This document shows, piece by piece, positions 17,108-24,603 of a DNA stretch of 24,603 nt (its first letter is position 1; each line of letters opens with the position of its first letter). Location: the NCBI GenBank assembly GCA_002633005.1, contig NMRA01000627.1, positions 217,305 to 241,907 on the forward strand, read 5' to 3'. This DNA comes from Phoronis australis. Its lineage: Eukaryota > Phoronida > Phoronidae. The position numbers were made by a program, and so were the translations under genes. The notes beneath the pieces are model-generated. The model was not told the origin of the DNA. It saw only the letters and a program-made list of their open reading frames with translations, and searched no databases.

Positions 17108-17925
17108 CTGTAAAAGAGCCAAAGGTCACGTGGTATGAGTAATTCAGTAACATTTAAATGCTTGAGTTGCCGATTACTTACCTGAAAACTTCTCTTGATG
17201 TTTGGTGAAAGAAATATATATATTCATTAGAACAAAATTTTAGTTCGAGAGTAGTTCTTTTGTTTTGCGTCAACCAATATTTCGAGTATGGTGGAGTATT
17301 TGTGGTTATTCGCCTGAGCGACCCTAGCGGAAGTTTTATTCAGACATTCACTAGACTTACATACGACGGATTTCGGGAGGCAATGTCCTACCTCTTTGGA
17401 AGGACCAAAAACAAACGCGACCGACATGTCATTTGTATGCGTTACGCAAACATAAACCTTCAGAAATTGTCATTCGCTCACCCCCGCCCCTTCCCCCAAC
17501 CCCATTATTCATACAACTTTAAACTGCAAAATATCAAGTTTAATACAGAATATGTAATTAATTTTACTGGTCTTAAAACTAAGCATGCTGAAGCGCATGA
17601 TCGTTGTGTATGTTGATGTACACTGGACGTGATTCATAAATAGGACTTTTTCATTATATCAATTTACAATGCTGTGGAAATGTATAGTTAGCTATTTAGC
17701 AATTTGTGATAAATGCAGAGCAAATTTCTTGTCGAACGACTACACTAAAAAGAATACAACTAAAAGTACATACTCAATTCTGTTTATTTAAAAACGCAGC
17801 TTTATTTTAAAAGAACGATACTACTACAGTTTGTTTGTTACACAGTGTTCGAATTAAATATTCAGCTACAGGGCCGACAATCTATAGCAGTCAAACTTTG
17901 AAACGAGGAAAAAGTAAATTCTTAC
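17108..17925 (-). other. Intron 2 of gene B, with 263 bases absent from gene A
   Basis: Similar to gene A intron 2 except for 17140-17402. Inside that extra block the minus strand has ttttcag|gtaagtaat (last base before the donor 17182), a strong donor-like site, so an extra exon is conceivable, but no recognisable domain is encoded. A plus-strand frame (17260-17616) crosses the block and the conserved intron; it is unlikely to be a gene. Confidence 0.6.
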
Positions 17926-18456
17926 CAACAACATTCCACACCTCAACATCGGTCCATTTAACACTCCTTCCACAGCTGAGTGTGCCCTTGTAGGAGGCAT
18001 GATGGCAGTAACCGTTAGACGGGAAGTACTCGTTGGTGCTGTCATACGAGTAGCTATCACTGAAGAACATCAGGTCATGACCCCCGCCAAATGCTGGACC
18101 CTTGTGGTACAAATCGGACATAGCCATGGTTTGATAATTGCTGTCTATGCTGTATCTGGCTGATGTGCATCCTTGTCTGCACAGCCGAAACACGAAAGCG
18201 TTGCTGTCCTTCTTGTAGTTGTTGACACTTGTCCAGGAGACAGAGGCATAACCACCGAACGTGGTTCCGCTCGTTGAATCTTTCCCAATAGAGATGGTTG
18301 GGCCCTTATTGTTGCATCTGCTGTGAAACACTGAAGCGCTCATAGCATCACGTGATGCCCTGTACAGGAGCTTGAATGTCTTTCCTGGGAACCATTTTTC
18401 CAGCAAAGCTACGTGGTCTGTAGTCAATAGGTTTGAACTAGCTATGGTTCCCATGT
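17926..18456 (-). CDS. Exon 2 of gene B: complete TLDc domain
   Basis: 531 nt, 177 codons, phase 1-1. The frame is open throughout. Landmarks in order: LLTTDHVALLEKWFPG, FKLLYRASRD, VFHSRCNNKGPTISI, FGGYASVSWTS, an AFVFRLCRQGC block, FGGGHDLMFFSDS, and TDVEVWNVVG just before the GTAAGA donor. This covers a whole TLDc domain (usually about 160-170 residues). Cysteines (RCNN, LCRQGC, GYCHH, LSCGR) are more frequent than in intracellular TLDc proteins, which fits a secreted form. The ATG near its start (18454-18452) is probably an internal Met, because both splice junctions keep frame with the flanking exons. Confidence 0.87.
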
Positions 18457-18859
18457 CTAAAATTCAAACGTATCATAGGTGTATCATCCGTGCTTCCAAG
18501 GTGACACAGTAATTTTCGGTATTGCAAATAAAGCGAAACAAGAAAAATGGTAGAACCCGAAATATCAGTTTATACCATTTTTGTCCCAGGAACATGTTAA
18601 AAAGTAGCCGAAATGAAACGCGAAAACTGAGGAGTTTATTCCTCAACGATGCTGGTAAAAATTACAGACAGTTAACAGTTCCTTGACTGAATGAAGCGTA
18701 AAATAATATAGTGTATACATCTAACCTGTGTTGTAAGATGATAAGATTTTGAAATAAGCACAAGTGTTCACTTGGTGGTCATGCATTATGAAGAGCCGAA
18801 GATTTCTTTTACTAAAATGCTTCTGAAAATTTGTCATTTACTGCCTTTGGTATTAATAC

Positions 18860-19455
18860 CTTTTTCCGAATCTTTTCCAACAGCCCATACGGTGTCCCCT
18901 TTTTTCAGCGATTCTTGACCAAGGAAGGATTTCAAACGATGAGAGTCCAAAGGAACTACGTGAGAATTGTCTTCAAGGCATTTCCTTTTTGCGGTTCCCA
19001 ATCCACTGAAACGTTGCTCAGTTTGAAACAAGAATGTCCAAAGTAACGATATTGACTTGGGCAGTATAGTTTACTTAGAATGCGCTCGGATGAGGTTGAT
19101 GACATTTGTCGTTGACGAATCACCTCCTGTAGTACCCCGGTAGCATTAAGTGAAAAGCTATTGCGTAACTTTTGTGAAAGCTATTCATGGTTCTTAGAAC
19201 CTTTGACTGAAAGTCTCGGTTCTTAAGTCGTTCCTCGCCGCTTTTGTTTAGCATTTCTTCAAGTTCCGATTGAAAGTGAGTTATGGTTTTTAGAACAGTC
19301 GATTGGAAAATCCGGTTGCTTTTTTCTTCCTCTTTCAATAAAGAGATTACGGATTGTTCGAGAACAGATCTCTTCTCGGCAGCCGAAGTCGCATGTAGAC
19401 ACGTGGCTTCGTGACACAGCACTACGATGACTATTACGAGATTAACAGTGAACAT
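18860..19455 (-). pseudogene. Exon 1 of gene B: signal peptide, two stalk repeats, broken CTLD half
   Basis: The ATG at 19455-19453 starts a signal peptide (LVIVIVVLCHEATCLHA). Two 32-residue repeats follow (NRIFQSTVLKTITHFQ... and NRDFQSKVLRT...), then the frame is lost by a one-base deletion near 19172 and reaches a stop at 19120. The sequence after that still encodes, in shifted frames, PSQYRYFGHSCFKLSN and KRKCLEDNSHVV with the CTLD cysteines, with a second one-base deletion near 18996. The donor AAAAG|GTATTAAT matches gene A. Confidence 0.82.
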
Positions 19456-19566
19456 TTCTACTCATGGGTTTATCGACAAGCACAGCTAGGCAGTTTCACA
19501 ACACCAACGGGCAACAAATGTCCTCAACTGGAGATTGTCAAAGTGATAAGAACCTACGTGAACCAT

Positions 19567-19576
19567 CCTTTTATAA
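19567..19576 (-). promoter_or_regulatory. TATA box of gene B
   Basis: TTATAAAAGG on the minus strand, about 115 bp upstream of the ATG, a close match to the TATA consensus. Confidence 0.55.
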
Positions 19577-19629
19577 TGTGAACGTTTGTGATAAGAAAAA
19601 TATATCCCTCAAGGTGATATTTTTCTTCA

Positions 19630-19760
19630 GGCCCATAGCCAGGGGGTTTAGGGATTCGATCGAACTCCCAACGCTGAAAAGGTCCAGCCCCAGCCCATCT
19701 GTTAGAGATAGGATATAGATGGACAACAACAAGAACAGCAACAGCAACAACAAAATTATT
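19630..19760. repeat. Dispersed-repeat fragment and CAA-type microsatellite
   Basis: gcccatagccagggggttta followed by the near-palindrome gggattcgatcgaactccc (19651-19669) resembles a transposon-end motif common in marine invertebrates. A (CAA/CAG)n stretch follows at about 19720-19754; the poly-Leu open frame on its minus strand is an artefact of it. Confidence 0.45.
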
Positions 19761-20040
19761 GCAGTTACTGGTACTAATAACTACAGTTATAATTAAGTTT
19801 GAAGAATTTGCTTCTGATTGAAAGCGCTTCGCATACTCATCGGGCCCTACATGGCCCCAGGGCCCAATTTCGCCCGAGTGGTGTTTTGCCTCTTGCAGAC
19901 ATTAGAGGAGGCTTGACATCACTCATTGGCACTGAACGTAAGTGGTTGCTACACAGTTATCGTCGATATTATCGGTCGCCAAATGGGTGAATGTTACGCC
20001 GTCAAATTATGTGTTATTACGTTAATTCTTGTTAGAGACG

Positions 20041-20140
20041 TTAAGTAATTATTTGCGGGGTAAAGTAATTATTTGCAGAGTAAAGTAATTATTTGCGGAG
20101 TAAAGTAATTATTTAAGACTTAAAGAATTAATAAATTACG
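20041..20140. repeat. Subterminal 20-bp repeats of the element
   Basis: Four to five copies of (g)taaagtaattatttgcgg in direct order, with more diverged, inverted copies at 21265-21330. Such repeats often serve as transposase-binding sites; that role is inference. Confidence 0.8.
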
Positions 20141-20144
20141 GCGT

Positions 20145-20197
20145 AAAGTAAGTATTTGCGGCGCTTAAAGTTTCTTTACGCCGCAAATAATTACTTT
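20145..20197. repeat. Hairpin of the 20-bp motif
   Basis: Left arm aaagtaagtatttgcggcg (20145-20163) pairs with right arm cgccgcaaataattacttt (20179-20197) with one mismatch, loop 15 bp. Confidence 0.85.
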
Positions 20198-20350
20198 GTC
20201 CCATACGCGTTGAATCTGTCGAGGGAAATACGGCCATGTAATAATGTTTTCCGTATTCACCTCCCGCACTTCCTCAACAGCGACCTCTGACACTGAAGGT
20301 TCAAAAAGTAGGTCAATGTCGAAATCGACGTCATTAGCCCGGCGGTTAGA
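20165..20350 (-). other. Open stretch in the element, possible captured exon
   Basis: About 61 codons on the minus strand, starting acidic (ANDVDFDIDLLFEP) and containing TWPYFPRQIQRVWD, ending at TAA in the hairpin. No start ATG and no convincing acceptor. Composition looks coding-like, but no family is recognised. Confidence 0.25.
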
Positions 20351-20536
20351 TCATTAAATTTTCGGAAAATAGCTTAAAGTAATACAATTGTAGCAGTGTA
20401 AATACCACTCAGCATGCAATCAGGTCTCAATTGTAACATCTGGAACAGGACTGTTAATTATATGACAGTCTTGTCTCAGTTTTCAATTTCTATATATTAT
20501 ATCGTCAGCAACTCAGGCACCGATTCCTCGCCAATA

Positions 20537-20870
20537 TCAAACATTGTTGTCACTGGCCATGACAGCACCCGATACTATCGGCGACAGTATTACACGAGCA
20601 GCAACGACGACCGTGCTACAGAATCCGTAGCCAGCCAGATAGCGGTATGAACACACTGTCGTATATTTAGTATACAGCTTTGTACCAAAGCTACAGAATC
20701 CGTAGAAATGCGACAACGTACCTGCAACAACGCTGCAACAGGCATATTCGCCGGAGCTGTCGTCAACGGTGACACTTTTAAGTTCTTCGTAAAAACAGAC
20801 GACGTGTAGGCTACGCGCTCCGGTCAATGTCCTAGTTTCATGAATGACTGCAGCCACCCGATGAGGATTT
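20537..20870 (-). other. Open stretch in the element with a strong splice donor
   Basis: A minus-strand frame open for over 100 codons. It contains a strong donor (TTGCAG|GTACGT, last exon base 20722) after an acidic DDSSGEYACC stretch. A 16-bp direct repeat (gctacagaatccgtag) occurs at 20615 and 20690. No family recognised; it may be a gene fragment carried by the element or chance. Confidence 0.25.
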
Positions 20871-21120
20871 TACAATGTTATAAATATCCTTGTCATTTAT
20901 TTATTTTCGAAATGCGCAATAACTGTCGTTTTTACACTCTTATCAGTTTCAAGTAATAAACTGCGACATTTAAAACTGTTTTCTTTTACTATAGTAAATT
21001 AGCAACACAACGCGCACGTACAAACAAAACAGGTTGTGATTCCCCACGTAAACAGTCAGGGTGAAGTATTTATAAAATGCCGAAAGAAAACAAAAAAACA
21101 ACGAATTCGATGCGTATCCG

Positions 21121-21245
21121 ATAAATACAAAACGCACCTCGAGTGGCGTATATGAAATAATATCCCACTCGACATTATTCCGCGGAATAATGTCTCGTGC
21201 GATATTATTTCATGTACGCCAGTCTCGGCACGTTTTGTGTATTGA
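21121..21245. repeat. Near-perfect palindrome
   Basis: The core arms 21146-21182 and 21183-21219 match at 33 of 37 positions with no loop (centre attccg/cggaat); weaker pairing extends outward to about 21121 and 21245. Transcribed, it would form a long hairpin. Confidence 0.9.
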
Positions 21246-21734
21246 TGCCGCACATAATTTACGCTGTTGATAATTACTTTACGCCTTAAATAATTACTTT
21301 AAGTCGTAAATAACTACTTTACGCTGCAATTAATTACGCCTCCAACAAGAATTATAGTACACACGTAATTTAACGGCGTAAAGTTCACCCGTTTGGCCAA
21401 TGATACACCATAGGGTATCAAGGAAATTTAGAAGTAAATGAACATAAGCTTTAAAGCAGCGAAAGAGCTCTCAAAAAGTAATGTGGAGTGAATGTCTTAA
21501 ATCGACTAAGAAACAAAAACAACGGAAAATATGATTGTTTTCTGCTATTTTGATATACTTGCTAGCATAGTATGGTATTGTGCAAGCATTTCAACTGTCG
21601 AATTGACGATGATCTCAAATATCCCTACTTCGTATTCTTTTAAAGGATACTGAACCCTGTGATAATTTCCACCAATTCTCGTTCTGTCACCTGCTAATGC
21701 ATCACTGGCGTCAATCTCCCAAGTTAAAAGAATT

Positions 21735-22311
21735 CCAAATCCGATTTTGTCCTGTTAACAGATACTAAAAAACGAGTTTCCCATTCAGTTCTCTGAAACA
21801 AATTAATGTTCTGTAACGGCTCGACAACCCTCTAAACTCTTGAGGAAAAATAGAAAATTCCTTGTAAATTCAGCTAAAAGGGCAAGCGTGACCTACGCTG
21901 TTAGCGAGTTCGCGGCATCTGTGAGAAAAGACCACCCACCAAGGACCATAATGTCGATTTCGTGAGATAGTAAGTATGAATTCTTAGTTGGTTCCTGCTT
22001 TATCTTACAAGATTGATGCCAATGATGCATCAGCAAGTACGAGAACGAGGATTGAATGAAACCATCAAAATAGGGTTTAAAGTTCTTTTTAAGGAAGGAA
22101 TCAATTAAAAATTCATAAACCCCATGTCACAGTTGGGACAATATTGTCCTTGGTGGGTGGATTTTTTCGACAGTTGCCGTGTAATTCGCAAAAAGCGTAG
22201 GTCACGCTTGCCCGTTCAGCCAACTTTGAAAGGAGTTTTCTCAACAAACTTTTGAGTGTTGTTTTGTTTCAGAGAACTGGATGGGAAAGTCAAAAGCCAA
22301 ATCTGGGTTTG
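21735..22311. repeat. Long fold-back repeat (arms about 220-270 bp)
   Basis: Left arm about 21735-22004, right arm about 22088-22311, spacer about 83 bp. Paired landmarks: tttcccattcagttctctga with its inverse at 22272; ggcaagcgtgacctacgct (21882) with agcgtaggtcacgcttgcc (22194); ccacccaccaaggac (21932) with its inverse near 22150; tatgaattcttagttggttc with its inverse near 22098. The arms have diverged with small indels. Probably a fold-back or palindromic non-autonomous transposon. Confidence 0.85.
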
Positions 22312-24327
22312 ATATATTTTTAAAAACGCAAGAACGTAATTTTCCGTATTCGTAAGTCATGCGGGCAAGTTAGTACGCGCATGAAAACAATAGGTCCCGG
22401 AAGTTGTTTTCAGTCTAGGTACAGCGCTCAATGCATCTAATTGCCGAAGTATCGTTTACTTTTACATGCATTTCCAGCGGTATAAGTAACACGCAAAAAT
22501 ACAACCAGATAAAAATTTCGTTAAGTCATTCTCAGACTAAAGAATTCCGTCCGAGTACGTATTTAAGCACGCTTGATTTGAAAGTAAGGCCAACAGTAAC
22601 GCGAGAACGTTCTCTTTCTGGACCACATTACTTGTCCGAGTTTGACTCACATTCTTTACGACAACCGTCACGGCATCCTTATTTCCGTCTCATCTCAAGA
22701 ACAAAGAGGTAAGAGTTATCGTTGTGTATACAGATTACCCCCCTAATTAGGCTGGGTCGAGGGCCTTGCTGAAAACTATGACCTGTCGACCTTTGCAAAA
22801 TATCAACGGTCCACCGTTCCAGAAATTCGAACCACTCCTTGCGCTATGCTAGCTACGGGCCTGTTCTTTGTTTCTTTGCGATTAGATAAATTCTTGAAAG
22901 TTGCCACGTGTTCACCTGCAAGATAGAGCTGTCGGCATGCACACGTGTATGTGGAGGCGTGTAAAGACAAGCCTATCAGAGGAGTAGCCACTCTTCTTTG
23001 CATAAAAACATGCGCATTTTTAAAAGTAGCGTTTCCATTATGTGACCTTTAGAACATTTAAATAAACACCTACACCATGACGACGTCTTTACCTTCTCCA
23101 AGTAAATTATTTTGAGATGAGGAGAACCGGTAAAACAAACATACCTCGAAATTTTGGTAGAGAGACTTCTTTATTTGGTTGTAATCAAACCAGCTGACGG
23201 CGTGCAGTTTATTTCATGATTTTACAGTCCCATTAAAACTTTATTTACTTTAAGTGAAATGTGCCGGCCAAAAGAACGCCTCTAGTAGTTTGTGACAAAA
23301 TCGTTTGTGAAGTTGTCTAGAAGTGACAACACCTACAACCATATAGCCTTTGATTTCCCCGAAAGGTAGTTAAAATGTAAGAATATTCAAAATTGTTTTA
23401 CCCAGATAGTTAATCTGAGTAAAGATGCAAAATTGAGACACCCCTTGATGTTCATGGAATATCATGGAATAGGTGGAAAATATTCAGCATAAACTGAATA
23501 TTTGTATTTTACTGTTAGGCAGGTCCACAGTTTCAGTACCTGAGATGGCTGACTTCTTTTTAAGAGTATGTTAAGAGTACCTGTGCTACTTTTCCAATCA
23601 CAGAATTGCTATTTGAGAAAATGCCCCTTTCCAGAGATTGCCTGCAAAGATGGTTTGATATATGGTGAATGTCGATTCCCATACTCCAGCAGGTTTGACG
23701 ATGGCAATATTTACCAAATGATATCACGGTTGTACGTCACGAGATCTTGATAACCGACTTAGAAACTAGATCGATACGTGATATCTTGCATGAATCGCAG
23801 GCGGATGTAGGGGAGGTTATTGCATACAGCACCGGTTAGTTCACATGAATTGCGTCAAAACATATACATGTATGTAAACGACCAAATCGTCTTTACTGTG
23901 CATTTATAGGCTTTCGCCAAGCTTCTCATTTTAAGCATTATGAAAATGGTGCAAAAAATCGCTATGCATGGTGCCATCCGCATAACGCAAGATATGGACA
24001 CCACAAGACTTCTACTAAGGACATGGTCAGGTGGCATGACTGATGGCAGAGTGGTAAAAAAACACAATAAAATCCTACCAGCTGAATGTTTTAAGATACA
24101 ATGCAATATTAATAAGCAATTACTTAAAAACACGCACTTTTACTTAGTATATGCATGGCTATGTAGGCAGACTTATGAAAAAGGCTCTACATGTCCTTTA
24201 AAACACCTTTCTTGCTATTGTAATGCCGGCCAATTTTTACTCAGTACTGTTTGATAGTGTATTCACCTCTTTCACGAACGCGGGGCGCTGCTGTCGTGTT
24301 GATCGAAAACGAGGCGCCTTGACAAAC
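22312..24327. other. Intergenic, no gene recognised
   Basis: Small hairpins at 23397-23423 (tttacccagat/atctgagtaaa) and 23479-23502 (aatattcag/ctgaatatt). Open frames at 22431-22712, 22803-23003, 23568-23750 and 23855-24254 (both strands) carry no recognised motif. The last 75 bp before 24328 are GC-richer and may be the promoter or 5' leader of the following exon. Confidence 0.45.
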
Positions 24328-24603
24328 ATGGCATCGTCCTGCAAGGTGTTGTGGTCAAATGACTTATCAACGTTACCAAAAATCAAGTTGTCTGATGTTG
24401 ATTCGATCTCCAAAAAACATACTAATACTTACGGCAACCAGACTTTTACCCTCCTCAGCCATTCCTTAGTAGTTTTCCCTCTTTTGAAAAAGTGTAGAAG
24501 TCAGGGATATACACAGGCTTTTAGTCCTGAAAAACCCTGCTCGCCAGCTGGGCGAGTGCCGGAGCCAGAAAATCTACTCGCCAAGCCCGAAGTTCGGTCA
24601 CCC
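24328..24603 (+). CDS. First exon related to the SWIM/YqaJ gene (runs off the window)
   Basis: The ATG at 24328-24330 begins MASSCKVLWSNDL, then STLPKIKLSDVDSISKK, which matches the N-terminal exon of the minus-strand SWIM/YqaJ gene. Nucleotide identity is very high over 24361-24427 and stops abruptly on both sides. After that the frame stays open to the window end, but the protein no longer resembles the family (no FYYDSY block), so this copy is chimeric, spliced soon after, or a fragment. A GC-rich leader precedes the ATG. The last 70 bp include the hairpin ctcgccagctgggcgag (24540-24556) and look repeat-like. Confidence 0.45.
   Translation, partial: MASSCKVLWSNDLSTLPKIKLSDVDSISKKHTNTYGNQTFTLLSHSLVVFPLLKKCRSQGYTQAFSPEKPCSPAGRVPEPENLLAKPEVRSP

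Larger units (their letters stand above)
17016..19455 (-). pseudogene. CTLD/TLDc gene B: three exons, exon 1 frameshifted
   Basis: Paralogue of gene A in the same orientation. Exons: 19455-18860, 18456-17926 and 17107-17016; donors GTATTA and GTAAGA, acceptors TTTTAG and TTTTACAG; both introns phase 1, like gene A. The TLDc exon and the last exon are intact. Exon 1 carries two one-base deletions relative to gene A (near 19172 and near 18996) and so cannot encode the full CTLD. With the two bases counted back, its length equals that of gene A minus exactly 192 nt (two stalk repeats). A TATA box lies at 19567-19576. Pseudogene, or a good gene with two sequencing errors; raw reads would tell. 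Confidence 0.78.
19979..21396. mobile_element. Non-autonomous element with terminal inverted repeats (about 1.4 kb)
   Basis: The left end ccaaatgggtgaatgttacg and the right end (reverse complement) ccaaacgggtgaactttacg match, and similarity continues for about 70 bp, followed on both sides by subterminal copies of an 18-20 bp motif (taaagtaattatttgcgg and variants). Inside lie a hairpin (20145-20197) and a large palindrome (21121-21245). No transposase motif is recognised. No clear target-site duplication was seen. The centre has two minus-strand open stretches listed separately. Confidence 0.75.

Noticed and set aside
19571-19753. Leu-rich minus-strand peptide resembling a signal or membrane segment
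   Set aside because: Produced by translation of the CAA/CAG microsatellite.
20041-20140. CRISPR-like short repeats
   Set aside because: Repeats abut one another without unique spacers and are AT-rich subterminal transposon repeats in an animal genome.
23855-24254. Overlapping open frames on both strands (92 and 104 aa)
   Set aside because: Neither shows a family motif, splice context or repeat evidence; equal length on both strands suggests chance.

Overview
The window looks like nuclear DNA of an animal, most likely a marine invertebrate (a non-vertebrate deuterostome or a cnidarian-grade animal; I cannot decide which). Reasons: AT-rich non-coding DNA, spliced genes with GT/AG introns and AATAAA signals, a C-type-lectin gene family with TLDc exons, gene families typical of invertebrate genomes (SWIM/YqaJ, P2X7-like zinc-binding domain, THAP), an LTR retroelement, a tRNA-derived SINE and fold-back elements. 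One unresolved base (n, 11733) sits between two near-identical blocks and marks an assembly join.

Layout. 1-1432: 5' part of a decayed Ty3/gypsy-like LTR retroelement on the minus strand (gag remnant, primer-binding site, one LTR of about 733 bp with TATA box, poly(A) signal and a cluster of heat-shock-element-like sites). 1433-5000: unit A of a local duplication, a minus-strand gene encoding signal peptide, coiled coil and C-type lectin-like domain (CTLD), with a TLDc exon lying between the two halves of the CTLD. 7640-8160: a truncated third copy of its 5' end. 8756-10543: minus-strand SWIM zinc finger/YqaJ-nuclease-like gene with one frame break. 10890-12400: 3'-flank copies of the lectin unit plus an acidic exon, duplicated across the n. 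12620-12775: tRNA-derived SINE. 13641-14044: broken P2X7-like zinc-binding domain. 15150-16215: a dispersed repeat, an uncertain exon and half a THAP domain. 16540-19580: unit B of the lectin/TLDc gene. 19979-21396: terminal-inverted-repeat element with a large internal palindrome. 21735-22311: long fold-back repeat. 24328-end: first exon related to the SWIM/YqaJ gene, opposite strand.

The central observation is the CTLD/TLDc gene. In both full copies exon 1 ends in phase 1 in the middle of the CTLD, the TLDc exon is phase 1-1 with a length divisible by three, and a 92-nt last exon finishes the CTLD. A TLDc domain is therefore either nested inside a C-type lectin fold at its long-loop position, or is a cassette that can be skipped without changing frame. 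Damage is complementary: unit A has an intact exon 1 but two in-frame stops in the TLDc exon; unit B has an intact TLDc exon but two single-base deletions in exon 1. Exon 1 also differs between copies by exactly two 96-bp repeats.

All family assignments come from reading motifs; no database search was possible.
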